Of a stretch of DNA of 34,783 nucleotides, positions 8,146-16,449 are shown in pieces. The stretch spans positions 1 to 34,783 of the forward strand of contig UWSO01000021.1 in the NCBI GenBank assembly GCA_900538385.1, written 5' to 3'. The position numbers were made by a program, and so were the translations under genes. The stretch comes from an uncultured Porphyromonas sp. (GTDB taxonomy: Bacteria; Bacteroidota; Bacteroidia; Bacteroidales; Porphyromonadaceae). Every line of letters begins with the position of its first letter. The first letter of the stretch is position 1. Under the pieces are notes generated by a model that was given only the letters and a program-made list of their open reading frames with translations, ran no database searches and had not been told where the DNA came from.

Positions 8146-8280
8146 ACGACTCCTGTAGGGACGCACGGTCTGTGCGTCCGTCCCCGTCAAAGGTTACGGT
8201 ATCAAGCTGTCAGAACGATCGGCTGCGCGTTTCATTGTTCGACAACGGACGCACAGACCGTGCGTCCCTACAGGAGTCGT
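8146..8280. repeat. Perfect 35-bp inverted repeat with 65-bp spacer
   Basis: The arms at 8146-8180 and 8246-8280 are exact reverse complements. Each arm is itself nearly palindromic (GGACGCAC, GGTCT, GTGCGTCC). The 65-bp spacer carries no gene. The layout resembles a small palindromic mobile repeat or REP-like pair. No transposase is nearby and no flanking target duplication is evident. Confidence 0.85.
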
Positions 8281-8345
8281 ATTGTTCCGATTCGTTCCGA
8301 TACACTCCGATCCCCTCCGACACACTCTGATCCACTCCGATTTCT
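8281..8345. repeat. Short-period CACTCCGAT repeats
   Basis: Imperfect repeats of a TTCCGATACACTCCGATC type fill this stretch. They include CTCTGATCCACTCCGAT at 8325-8341, also present (one base different) at 4598-4614 and 21934-21950. A shorter relative is at 7922-7945. At the other two sites the 17-mer accompanies the 7-bp TTAGA repeats, so these appear to be parts of one composite repeat family. Confidence 0.6.
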
Positions 8346-8348
8346 AAA

Positions 8349-8384
8349 TAAGAGCTCCGCAGGACTAGTCCTACGGAGCTCTTA
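8349..8384 (-). terminator. Terminator hairpin of LRR gene 1
   Basis: A 36-bp near-perfect palindrome (arms TAAGAGCTCCGCAGGACT and its complement, one mismatch) lies 29 bp past the stop of the LRR gene on the minus strand. It is followed there by a weak T-rich stretch. Placement and shape fit an intrinsic terminator that could also serve plus-strand readthrough. Confidence 0.7.
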
Positions 8385-8412
8385 CTAATTATCGTCTGTC
8401 AGATCGTGAGCG

Positions 8413-11199
8413 TTAGTGCTGGACGACGAGGCGCTGTGCGACACCCTCGGTGACTACGAGATAGGTACCATCGCTCAGTGCGGTGAGGTCTATCTGTAGG
8501 CTACCCGAGCGGTCAGCAGCTAGGCGCGTGATCAGCTGTCCATCCAGCGTGTAGAGTGCTACGGCTGCCTCAGGTGCTAGACCTGTGACGGTAGCAGACT
8601 CACTTGCGGGGTTAGGATAGATGACAAACGCGTCCGCAGCGACTGCGTCAACGCCCGTGTGGTCGACGAAGACTGCGACAACCTCCGTGTCCTTAGTGAC
8701 GGTGAAGGTCTTATCCTTGAGAATGTCCTCACCATTTGCCGTGAGCTTGGTGAGCTCGCACTTATCGTTGGCACCCTTAGCTACGACCGTCAGCTTCGTT
8801 CCCTCGGGGACAGCGTTGAGATCTACCTGCTCCTTGATAGTGATGGTGCCGTGATCGTTGCTCTTTAGGGTAACGACGTAGTTCTTCTGTAGCTTGGTAA
8901 AGGTAGCCTTGACAGTTAGGGTCTCCTTAACAACTACCTTCTTGCTGGAAGTAATGTCCGTTCCATTAGCCGTGAGGGATACCAGTTCATAGCCTGTTGC
9001 TGGGGTAGCAACGATCGTCAACTCTGTGCCATAGGCAACTGCTTTAAGGTCGCTGGCTCCTGTAGCGGTGATTGTTCCTTCACCCTCCTTGGTCAGCGTG
9101 ACCGCAAACGTCTTCTTAGCGAAGGTCGCCTTGACGGTTAGGTTGTCCTTGACAACGATCTTCTTTGTAGCTGTGATGTCTACACCATTAGCCGTAATGG
9201 ATACAAGTTCGTAGCCAGTAGCAGGGGTAGCGTTGATCGTCAACTCTGTGCCGTAAGCCACAGCATTCAAACTGCTGGCACCCGTTGCGGTGATTGTACC
9301 TTCACCCTCCTTAGTTAGAGAGACAGCGAAGCTCTTCTTCGCAAAGGTCGCCTTGATTATTGTGTGACCCGAGATGAAGACCTTCTTCGTAGCTAGGATA
9401 TCCGTTCCGTTCGCTGTGAGAGCGGTAAGCTCGTACCCCTCTTTAGGATTGTCGACGATAAATAGGTCCGTACCGTAGGGTACCATCTTTAAGTCTTTCG
9501 CTCCTGCGGTCAAGATCGTTCCACCCTCTTCGTTTGCTGAGATCGTGACCTCGTACGTTGGCGTGGGCTTACCTCGATATAATCCATTTCCTGTTTCCGT
9601 TTGCTCTATTACAGCCCAACCCTTGGCGTTGGCGATGTCCACATGATAGGTGTAGCAAACATTTTTCTCATCACTTGAACTAGAGTCAAATACATTAAAC
9701 CAACCTTTCCAACTTGGCTTATCGTTACGGTCCGGCAAAGCTTTCACGAGGTTGGTCATCTCGTTTGCCAGAATCAAGTTGCCATAGCAATCTATACTGC
9801 TCAAATTTGGACAGCTGGGGAGCTCTAGCTTGGGCAGCAAGTTGTTTTCACAGTTTAGCTTAGTTAGATTGGAACAATTGGCGAGCTCTAGCTTGGTCAG
9901 CAAGTTGTTACTACAATTTAGGATAGTTAGATTGGGACAATTGGCGAGATCTAGCGTGGTCGGAAGGTTTTTATAACACCAGACCAACTCCAAAGCAGTC
10001 TGCTTTGAGAGTTCCAAGCTGGTTAGCTGATTATTAGAGCAATACAACTCTTTTAGGGCAGGATTATTCGATAGATCCAAGCTAGTCAGCTGGCCATCAG
10101 AGCAGTCCAAGAATGTAAGGGCAGGCAGATTTGACACGTTTAGACTGGTCAATTGATTTTCATTGCAATACAACGTTTCTAGGGCAGGATTATTCGATAG
10201 GTCCAAGCTGGTCAGTTTGTTGGTAAAGCAGGCAAGGATCTTTAAGCGCCTATTGTTTGACACGTCCAGATGCGTTAAGTCATTGATTCCACACCAAAGC
10301 TCCTCTAAGGCTGGATAGTTAGAGACATCTATATCCCCGACTTCAGTCTGTGTATAGTCAAGAACTCTCAGCGTCTTGCTCGTGGGGAGGGTCAAGCTCT
10401 TCAGTGGACCTTCATTAGCAACCATCTCTTCCAGTGCTGTATTGTGTGAAAAGTCTAGCTTGGTCATACTAACTTCCTCTGAGTAGAAGACCTTCAGTGC
10501 CTTATTATGCGATAAGTCTAGGCTGGACAGATGAGTGGCGGAACAGCGGAGTTCGGTCAATGCAGTGTTGTGCGACAAGTCTAAGGTGGTCGCAGCAAAC
10601 CCAGAACAGTCAAGCTTGGTCAAAGCCGTGTTGTGCGACAAGTCTAAGGGCACAGTAAGATTAGAACACGTGAGCTCGGTCAATGCGGTGTTGTGCGACA
10701 AGTCTAGGCTGGTCAGCTTGTAACCGTTAAAGTTTAATACTTTCAATGCAGTGTTGTGCGACAAATCTAAGGTAGTCGTATAAAGTCCGTAACAGTCAAG
10801 CTTGGTCAATGCGGTGCAAGACGACAGGTCTAGGCTAGTTATCTCATCATTCCAAGGGCAGATCAGCTCTGTCAGGGAGGAGCAACGCTCCAAAGTAAGG
10901 CTGGTCAGCATATTCGATGGGCATTTCAGACTTTGCACCTCGCCCTCGATTTTGATCGTCTGGCTCGTGATGGTGTAGGTGCTGTCGGTCTTCTTCTCGA
11001 GGCCTACAATGGAGATGTCTGAACCTTTGACAGTCAGATTGAATTCTTTCCCAACATTATGAGAGGTGGTCATGGTGATCACGCCCTTCTGTCCAGAGCG
11101 CAGAGCCGAATTAGTAGGCTCCTGTGCGACAGCGACACTCGCTAGGAGTGTGGCTAGTAGGATATAGATCCCAATGCGTAGTTGCTTTTTCATAGTCAT
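8413..11199 (-). CDS. Secreted LRR protein 1 with InlB-like B-repeats and T9SS tail
   Basis: A 928-residue predicted cell-surface or secreted protein. The signal peptide is about residues 1-26, ending VAVAQ. An N-cap of about 60 residues leads into roughly seventeen LRRs of 21-23 residues (about 90-478; LDLSHNTAL or LDLSNNPAL followed by a Cys-containing strand). A linker with LVKALPDR and NAKGW follows. Four tandem repeats of about 74 residues (548-845), with ATFAKK, EGEGTITATGA and TPATGYEL, resemble divergent InlB B-repeats. Residues 853-928 (FVIYPNPASESATV through GTYLVVTEGVAQRLVVQ) match a type A T9SS sorting domain. Relatives include InlJ-like Porphyromonas proteins, and adhesion or host contact is a plausible role. 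Several LRR units are nearly identical at DNA level (10540-10830). ATG at residue 3 is an alternative start. Confidence 0.88.
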   Translation of the reverse strand: MTMKKQLRIGIYILLATLLASVAVAQEPTNSALRSGQKGVITMTTSHNVGKEFNLTVKGSDISIVGLEKKTDSTYTITSQTIKIEGEVQSLKCPSNMLTSLTLERCSSLTELICPWNDEITSLDLSSCTALTKLDCYGLYTTTLDLSHNTALKVLNFNGYKLTSLDLSHNTALTELTCSNLTVPLDLSHNTALTKLDCSGFAATTLDLSHNTALTELRCSATHLSSLDLSHNKALKVFYSEEVSMTKLDFSHNTALEEMVANEGPLKSLTLPTSKTLRVLDYTQTEVGDIDVSNYPALEELWCGINDLTHLDVSNNRRLKILACFTNKLTSLDLSNNPALETLYCNENQLTSLNVSNLPALTFLDCSDGQLTSLDLSNNPALKELYCSNNQLTSLELSKQTALELVWCYKNLPTTLDLANCPNLTILNCSNNLLTKLELANCSNLTKLNCENNLLPKLELPSCPNLSSIDCYGNLILANEMTNLVKALPDRNDKPSWKGWFNVFDSSSSDEKNVCYTYHVDIANAKGWAVIEQTETGNGLYRGKPTPTYEVTISANEEGGTILTAGAKDLKMVPYGTDLFIVDNPKEGYELTALTANGTDILATKKVFISGHTIIKATFAKKSFAVSLTKEGEGTITATGASSLNAVAYGTELTINATPATGYELVSITANGVDITATKKIVVKDNLTVKATFAKKTFAVTLTKEGEGTITATGASDLKAVAYGTELTIVATPATGYELVSLTANGTDITSSKKVVVKETLTVKATFTKLQKNYVVTLKSNDHGTITIKEQVDLNAVPEGTKLTVVAKGANDKCELTKLTANGEDILKDKTFTVTKDTEVVAVFVDHTGVDAVAADAFVIYPNPASESATVTGLAPEAAVALYTLDGQLITRLAADRSGSLQIDLTALSDGTYLVVTEGVAQRLVVQH

Positions 11200-11375
11200 A
11201 TATTGCTTAAAGTGATAGTCGTATATATTAGGGAGTGCTTTTCCCTTGCATTAAATGCCTGTGTCCGACCACACGTTAAAGTGTAGTTTTCGTTTCATGG
11301 CTCTGTTGTAGTTTTTGATGAGACTGTATATTATATTGGGGGGAGGGGGGAAATTGTTGCCCTCATCGTTTGCTA

Positions 11376-11383
11376 CAAAAGTA
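11376..11383 (-). promoter_or_regulatory. Candidate -7 box for LRR gene 1
   Basis: Minus-strand TACTTTTG fits TAnnTTTG and lies 177 bp before the start codon. A TTTG further upstream is 26 bp away, longer than the usual spacing. The intervening leader (11200-11375) has a G-rich run near 11339-11350 and no gene. The assignment is tentative. Confidence 0.4.
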
Positions 11384-11571
11384 AACAGAGCAGGTGCTCA
11401 ATCTCTTATCAAATGCGGACAGAAACTTATCAATATCGGACAAGATGCAGTATGGAGACCTATCAATATCGGGCATCAGGAATCTACAACTCTCTATGAG
11501 CTAACTACTTGTTGGTGTCAAGTGACAGAAGTCTTAGCTATAAGGATGTATTGACACTTTTGAATCATATC

Positions 11572-11745
11572 GAGACTGTTGCATAAAGGCGAATCGCTGT
11601 GTTGCTTTCGGGATTCGGCTTCGGTCACATACTGATGTATGCTCCCTTCACACCTCACCCTCAGCGCCTTGCGCTTCATCCTTTTTGCAAAGTCTAGACA
11701 ATCTTGCAAGCAAGATTGTGAGACTGTTGACTTTGCAACAGTCTC
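11572..11745. mobile_element. Complete 174-bp MITE with 12-bp terminal inverted repeats
   Basis: The ends are exact inverted repeats, GAGACTGTTGCA (11572-11583) and TGCAACAGTCTC (11734-11745). The element is flanked on both sides by ATATC (11567-11571 and 11746-11750), a 5-bp direct repeat expected from transposition. Internally there are two strong stem-loops: 11698-11719, and 11720-11745, the latter with 10-bp arms GAGACTGTTG and CAACAGTCTC. There is no transposase; a short minus-strand open frame crosses the element but shows no protein features. A near-identical partial copy lies at 1-109. The helper transposase and its family cannot be named from this window. Confidence 0.85.
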
Positions 11746-11787
11746 ATATCAGTAGCTTTTTGAAGTCTCCTCGGAGGAAGCAAAACA

Positions 11788-11823
11788 AGTAGCCCGCTGT
11801 AGGATATCCTACAGCGGGCTACT
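11788..11823 (-). terminator. Terminator hairpin of copA (36-bp perfect palindrome)
   Basis: The arms AGTAGCCCGCTGTAGGAT and their exact complement meet with no loop bases. It lies 21 bp downstream of the copA stop on the minus strand and is followed there by TGTTTTG. Perfect symmetry means it could act on both strands. Confidence 0.75.
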
Positions 11824-11844
11824 TAGTTAAGTTAGGGGGGGCTA

Positions 11845-14025
11845 CTATTTGTGAGCGATGCGGCGCTGGAGCAGGAGACTATTGACCACGACGCAGATGG
11901 AGCTGAGCGCCATGGCTGCGGCTGCAATGGCGGGCGTGATGGTCAAGCCCCACCGTGTGAAGAGCCCCGCAGCGATCGGAATGGCGATCACGTTGTAAAG
12001 AAGCGCCCAGAGGAAGTTGAAGCGGATCGTGCGTACCGTCTGTCTCGCTATCTCGGTCGCCTCTAGGAGGAGTGACAGGTCGGGCTTGGAGATGACCAAC
12101 TGCGCCATCGAGGTGGCTAGGTCGCTGCCCCCCGCAAGTGCTATGCTGACGTCGGCACGTGCTAGCGCCTGACCATCGTTGACCCCGTCGCCCACCATCG
12201 CTACGACCAGGCCTTGCTCTTGTAGAGAGGCAAGGATCGTCTCTTTGTCCTGTGGCATAAGCTCGGCATGTAGCGTGTCGATCCCTATTTGCTGAGCGAT
12301 GCGCTGAGCTTCGGGCTTGCGATCGCCCGTGAGCATGAGGAGCTTTTTGCCTTGAGCCTTGAGCTGTGCCATAGTCTCGGCAGCGTGCGGTGTGAGCGTG
12401 TCGGAGAGGGCAATGATAGCGACGAGACGGGCTTCCTGCGCCACATAGACGAGCGAGCCCGTGAGATCGCAAGGCGGTATCGACGCAACGCCACCCTCGG
12501 TAACCCAAGAAGCGCGTCCGATGCGCAGCTCTCCCTCAGCTGTATTGACGAGCAAGCCTTGTCCAGGTCGCTCGGTGACGGTCAGTTCGCTGGTCGTAGC
12601 CCCCTGCGCCTCGCCATACGCGACAATTGCTTGCGCCAATGGGTGCAGACTGTGCTGCTCAGCGGAGACAACGAGCGAGAGCATTGCGGCACGCTCCTCT
12701 TCGGGGATAAACCATTGTAGCTCCGTGACCGAGGGACTACCCAGGGTGAGCGTACCCGTCTTGTCCATAAGGAAAGCATCGACACGGGGCAGCGTCTCCA
12801 GTGCCGCCGCCTCCGCAAAGAGGATGTTCCTTCGTGCGGATTCGCCGACCGCTACGGTCAGTGCCGTTGGTGTGGCTAAGCCCAAGGCGCAGGGGCAAGC
12901 GATCACGAGGACAGAGATTGCGTAGCGTGCGGCTAAGTCCAGCGCCCCAGGCTCTACAACCCAGTACCATAGGGCAAAGGTGAGTGCCCCGAGGAAGAGT
13001 ATAGCGGGAACGAAGTATTGTGCAATACGATCGGCTAAGAGACGTAGCGGGGGCTTGTCCGCCAAGGTTTTGCGCACGGTCGATACGATATGTCCCAGAG
13101 CGGTGTCGGCGCCGACGCTCTCGGCACGCACCTCTATGGCGGTGGAGAGGCAGATGGTCCCTGCGAAGACTTTGTCACCCTCGCCACGCTCCACAGCTGC
13201 CGCTTCACCCGTGATGGTCTGTTCGTTGATATGGGTGACACTTTGCGAAGTGATCACTCCATCCACGGGTATCGCTTCGCCAGGACGCACCCGCACGGTC
13301 ATACCGGGCTGAACCAACTGCAGTGGCACACGACGCGTCTCCTCACCCACGACGAGCGATGCTTCACGAGGGGTCAAGTCAAGGAGCGCCCGCAAGGCGC
13401 TAGCGGTCGAAGCGGTGGCGCGCTGCTCGAGCCACTTGCCGATCAGCACAAAGGCGGGGATCATCACCAGCGCATCTAAGTAGAGGTGCAGCTGATGCCC
13501 CTCGGAGCCGTAAGCGAGGAGTAAGCCGATGACGGAGCAGGTAGTGCTGAGGGAGACCAAGGTGTCCATACCCATGACGCCTCGCCTTAGTTGCTTCAAG
13601 GCTCTCCAGTGAAAAGGCCCCGCCACGTAAAGGTACGCCACCAGCGCCACCAACGGAGCAACCCAACGCTCGCCCACGCCTCCGAGCAGATACATCCAGA
13701 TCATCACGCCGATGGTCAGAGCCGCTCCGATGGCTGTGCGCCAGGCGAGCTGACGTGCTGAGCGACGCTCTTGCTCCAGCGCTTGGCTCATCGCCTCCGT
13801 TTCGTCTGTCGTGAGGATGAGCGAGAAGCCGAGCGAAGCAACCTGCTCAGCGATCTGCTCACGCGTGATCTGCTCGGCATCGTACACTATATATAAGGAG
13901 CGGGTGTCAATCTGCGCCGTAGCCTCGAGGACGCCCGTGACACCTTGCAGTTTGTTTGTCACGGCAGCCGCGCAAGCAGCGCAGTGCATGCCGACGATGG
14001 GGATATATTCGGTAGTTTGTTTCAT
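11845..14025 (-). CDS. copA: Copper-exporting P-type ATPase (P1B-1)
   Basis: An inner-membrane pump that exports Cu(I) (possibly Ag(I)) using ATP. The start at 14025 (726 residues) places a heavy-metal domain at the N-terminus, with GMHCAAC (C15, C18). The transmembrane CPC motif (CPCALGLATPTAL), phosphorylation site DKTGTLT, actuator TGEAAAVERG, nucleotide-binding HSLHPLAQAI and hinge MVGDGVNDGQALA appear in order. ALLYNVIAIP and AMALSSICVVVNSLLL near the end match the YN and MxxSS signatures of Cu(I) pumps. A longer open frame upstream (to 14091) crosses a duplicated leader and is unlikely to be translated. A -7 box and a palindrome lie upstream, and a strong terminator follows, so it is probably a single-gene unit. 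Substrate choice is by family motif. Confidence 0.94.
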   Translation of the reverse strand: MKQTTEYIPIVGMHCAACAAAVTNKLQGVTGVLEATAQIDTRSLYIVYDAEQITREQIAEQVASLGFSLILTTDETEAMSQALEQERRSARQLAWRTAIGAALTIGVMIWMYLLGGVGERWVAPLVALVAYLYVAGPFHWRALKQLRRGVMGMDTLVSLSTTCSVIGLLLAYGSEGHQLHLYLDALVMIPAFVLIGKWLEQRATASTASALRALLDLTPREASLVVGEETRRVPLQLVQPGMTVRVRPGEAIPVDGVITSQSVTHINEQTITGEAAAVERGEGDKVFAGTICLSTAIEVRAESVGADTALGHIVSTVRKTLADKPPLRLLADRIAQYFVPAILFLGALTFALWYWVVEPGALDLAARYAISVLVIACPCALGLATPTALTVAVGESARRNILFAEAAALETLPRVDAFLMDKTGTLTLGSPSVTELQWFIPEEERAAMLSLVVSAEQHSLHPLAQAIVAYGEAQGATTSELTVTERPGQGLLVNTAEGELRIGRASWVTEGGVASIPPCDLTGSLVYVAQEARLVAIIALSDTLTPHAAETMAQLKAQGKKLLMLTGDRKPEAQRIAQQIGIDTLHAELMPQDKETILASLQEQGLVVAMVGDGVNDGQALARADVSIALAGGSDLATSMAQLVISKPDLSLLLEATEIARQTVRTIRFNFLWALLYNVIAIPIAAGLFTRWGLTITPAIAAAAMALSSICVVVNSLLLQRRIAHK

Positions 14026-14063
14026 AGTAAGTCTATATAAAAACAGTAAGTCTAAATAAAAGC
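14026..14063 (-). repeat. 19-bp tandem duplication abutting the copA start codon
   Basis: Two adjacent units, AGTAAGTCTATATAAAAAC (14026-14044) and AGTAAGTCTAAATAAAAGC (14045-14063), differ at two positions. The first touches the start codon, so the duplication lies in the leader where ribosomes bind. It may reflect slippage and could affect translation. Confidence 0.75.
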
Positions 14064-14088
14064 GGAGAGAGTCACTTCTCCTCTGAGA

Positions 14089-14122
14089 CAAATGTACGAC
14101 AAATCAATCGCAACCGGGTTGC
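14089..14122 (-). promoter_or_regulatory. Candidate copA promoter with operator-like palindrome
   Basis: Minus-strand TACATTTG (14089-14096) fits TAnnTTTG and lies 64 bp before the copA ATG. Just upstream, at 14110-14122, GCAACCGGGTTGC is a perfect 13-bp palindrome around a central G. It falls between the expected -7 and -33 positions. That is a typical place for a metal-responsive regulator to bind, but no regulator gene is in the window. Confidence 0.5.
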
Positions 14123-14144
14123 AAAAGCAGAGCTATTCGATAAA

Positions 14145-14320
14145 CGGTTCCTCCCTTGGAACCGAAAATCCTCCACTGAGGAAATGAAAAATTCCTCGGA
14201 AGAAAAAAATGATTCTTCCGAAGTTTCATTTGATTCTTCCGAAGAATTTTTTCTTTCTTCCGAGGAATTTGCTCTTTTCCTCCGAACTATTTGGGAAATT
14301 CCTCCGAGGAAATTTGGTGT
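14145..14320 (-). repeat. Dispersed intergenic repeat, copy C (inverted)
   Basis: This copy is in minus orientation relative to A, B, D and E. Cores lie at 14196, 14217 and 14238, again exactly 21 bp apart. Its minus-strand left module (AAATAGTTCGGAGGAAAAG) pairs it with copy A. It lies between the copA promoter and the 3' end of the phosphoesterase gene. Bases 14321-14426 hold nothing I can name. Confidence 0.8.
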
Positions 14321-14426
14321 TGTGTTGATGACGTGCAGCCCCCCCGCTGTTTAGAAGCTCGGGAGGTGAAGAATTCAAAATTATCGGAGCGGACTCGTCG
14401 TGTGAAGGAACGGTCTGGCGACCCTT

Positions 14427-14936
14427 CTAGCGGGGCCACTCGACCACCTCTAGATCGTGTGGTCGCCCTGAGGTGATCTGCAAGCGTATGAGGGTGCGAC
14501 TCTGGTGCCACCCACTGCGCCCCACCGCGCCTGGGTTGATGTGGAGCAGCCCAGGACGGGACTTGTCGGGCATCACCTTGAGGATATGACTATGCCCCGA
14601 GATGGTAATCATCGGATGCTCACGCCACGGCGTGAGATAAGGGGCGAAGACGCGCTCATAGTGCCCTGGATAACCGCCTATATGCGTCATGACTAGCTCC
14701 ACACCTGCCACCGCTGTGTGAACCACCTCTGGGAGCTGTGCATGTAGCGCAGCGTCATCGATGTTGCCATACACCGCTAGCGTGGGGGCAATGGTTTGCA
14801 ACCGCTCTAGCACCTGAGGAGCACCGATGTCCCCAGCATGAAAGATCAGATCACACGCGGCAAGTGCCTTGCAGATCTGATCATCGATATATCCGTGCGT
14901 ATCGCTTAGGATGCCGATACGCTGATGCGCTTTCAT
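14427..14936 (-). CDS. YfcE/MJ0936-type metallophosphoesterase
   Basis: A small single-domain calcineurin-like phosphodiesterase, probably cytoplasmic; the physiological substrate is unknown. All metal-binding motifs are visible in order within 169 residues: ILSDTHG, IFHAGDIG, AVYGNIDD, MTHIGGYPGHY, ISGHSHI and the closing LHINPGAVGRSG. Length and motif order fit the YfcE/MJ0936 group rather than larger phosphatases. It starts 8 bp after the DEAD-box helicase stop, so the two are almost certainly co-transcribed; why is unclear. No clear terminator hairpin follows its stop. Confidence 0.9.
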   Translation of the reverse strand: MKAHQRIGILSDTHGYIDDQICKALAACDLIFHAGDIGAPQVLERLQTIAPTLAVYGNIDDAALHAQLPEVVHTAVAGVELVMTHIGGYPGHYERVFAPYLTPWREHPMITISGHSHILKVMPDKSRPGLLHINPGAVGRSGWHQSRTLIRLQITSGRPHDLEVVEWPR

Positions 14937-14944
14937 GGGGTCTA

Positions 14945-16249
14945 TTATTGCTTGTTACCCTTGCGACCGCCAGAGCGTCCCTTGCGCTGTGAAGAGCGGC
15001 CTTTGCCTTGGGACTTGCCTCGTCCTTTTCCTTGCGATCTGCCACGTCCATTGCCTCTAGAGGAGCCACGACTATTAGTGCGCTCGTTGGGGGCGTAGGT
15101 AGGTGCCTCACCGAGGGATGAATCTAGCGGGATGCGGTAGATCTCCTGCTCGAGGAATTGCTCCAAACGTGCGAAGTCCTGCTGATCACTGGGCGAGACG
15201 AGCGTGATCGCCAAACCCTTGCCATCAGCACCACGTGCTGTACGCCCGATACGGTGGACGTAGTCCTCGAAGTCACGAGGCACCTCATAGTTGATCACGA
15301 CCGCAATGTCGTCAATGTCGATACCGCGCGCCACGATGTCGGTGGCTACGAGTACCTTGATGCGTCCCATGCGGAAGTCTCTCAAGACTTCTTCACGGCG
15401 CTCCTGCGACAGGTCTGAGTGCATCTCAGCAACGGGTAGCCCATCTCTAGAGAGTGTCTGAGCTAGTGCGTGAACGGTCGCCTTGGTCCCAGCAAAGATG
15501 ATGGTGCGTGACACCTCAGACTCAGGATTCGTAAAGAGGGATCGGATGATCGGGAGCTTCTGCGCATCATAGCAGATGTATGCGGTCTGCATGATCGACT
15601 TAGGGGGCTTTGACACAGCTAGCTCGACGAGGACGGGATCGACGAGGATGCTTTCTGAGAGCTTGAGGATCTCCTTGGGCATCGTCGCGGAAAACATCAC
15701 ATGCTGGCAATCCTCAGGCAGCGCCTTGTAGATCTCCATAATGTCTTCGTAGAAGCCCATGTCGAGCATCCTATCTGCCTCGTCTAGTACGAAGTACTGC
15801 ACATGCGATAGGTCACACGCTCCGAGACGTAGCATCGAGAGGAGTCGCCCTGGCGTAGCGATGACGATGTCTGCTCCGAGTGCCATGCCGCGTCTTTGCT
15901 GCTCCCAGGCGATGCCGTCGGTGCCTCCGTAGATGGCGAGCGTGGAGACTGAGACGTAATAGCCAAAGCCCTCGACCTCCTGATCGATCTGCTTAGCGAG
16001 CTCTCGTGTAGGCGCCATGACGACGGCTCCGAGATGCTCTTTGGGTAGCTCTTGACGCGCTACCTTGTTGAGGAAAGGAAGCAGATAAGCTGCCGTCTTG
16101 CCCGATCCAGTCTGCGCACAACCGATGACGTCTCGCCCCTCTAGGAGTGGGGGGATTGTCTCCGATTGAATGGGAGAGGTCTCCACAAAGTTCATCGCAT
16201 CCAGTCCGTCGAGGACCTCATCCTCTAGATCTAGTTCGTAAAAGTCCAT
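14945..16249 (-). CDS. DEAD-box ATP-dependent RNA helicase (RhlE-like)
   Basis: Unwinds short RNA duplexes, typically in ribosome assembly, RNA decay or cold adaptation. The 434 residues include the Q motif region (SPIQSETIPPLL), Walker A AQTGSGKT (45-52), PTRELA, GG, TPGRLL, DEAD (156-159), SAT (187-189), and the C-terminal helicase motifs ARGIDIDDI and HRIGRTARG. From about residue 390 the tail is low complexity and strongly basic, with repeated SQGKGRG-like units typical of RhlE-type helicases that bind RNA non-specifically. It precedes the phosphoesterase gene by 8 bp. The bases between this gene and gapA (16250-16449) hold only a weak hairpin. Assignment to a particular paralogue is uncertain. 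Confidence 0.93.
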   Translation of the reverse strand: MDFYELDLEDEVLDGLDAMNFVETSPIQSETIPPLLEGRDVIGCAQTGSGKTAAYLLPFLNKVARQELPKEHLGAVVMAPTRELAKQIDQEVEGFGYYVSVSTLAIYGGTDGIAWEQQRRGMALGADIVIATPGRLLSMLRLGACDLSHVQYFVLDEADRMLDMGFYEDIMEIYKALPEDCQHVMFSATMPKEILKLSESILVDPVLVELAVSKPPKSIMQTAYICYDAQKLPIIRSLFTNPESEVSRTIIFAGTKATVHALAQTLSRDGLPVAEMHSDLSQERREEVLRDFRMGRIKVLVATDIVARGIDIDDIAVVINYEVPRDFEDYVHRIGRTARGADGKGLAITLVSPSDQQDFARLEQFLEQEIYRIPLDSSLGEAPTYAPNERTNSRGSSRGNGRGRSQGKGRGKSQGKGRSSQRKGRSGGRKGNKQ

Positions 16250-16290
16250 CAGCTTATCGTCTTATATATGGATAAAAGGAGCACCACCGT

Positions 16291-16315
16291 GTGTCAGTCT
16301 CGTAGAGCCTGACAC
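16291..16315. other. Small hairpin between gapA and the helicase gene
   Basis: The 7-bp arms GTGTCAG and CTGACAC flank an 11-base loop. It lies downstream of gapA and upstream of the helicase on the minus strand. It may be a weak terminator or leader element; there is no good T-run. Confidence 0.3.
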
Positions 16316-16449
16316 GACTCGTGATACATCCAAGGGGAAAAGCGAGACGCAAGTCACAGAGGTAGGGGATGCACTTGATGCTCTTCCTACCATCTGCGCC
16401 TTGCGTCCGATTGTTTTAGAGTGAAAACTCTTCGTTGGTCTTAGCGTGA

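Noticed and set aside
8413..8848. Plus-strand open frames inside LRR gene 1 (for example 8621-8854)
   Set aside because: Shadow frames of a clear minus-strand protein; no independent features.
11315..11554. Plus-strand open frame upstream of the MITE
   Set aside because: No recognisable domain; it lies in the promoter region of LRR gene 1 and includes a G-run.
11518..11709. Short minus-strand open frame overlapping the MITE
   Set aside because: It crosses the terminal repeat and stem-loops of the element and shows no protein features.
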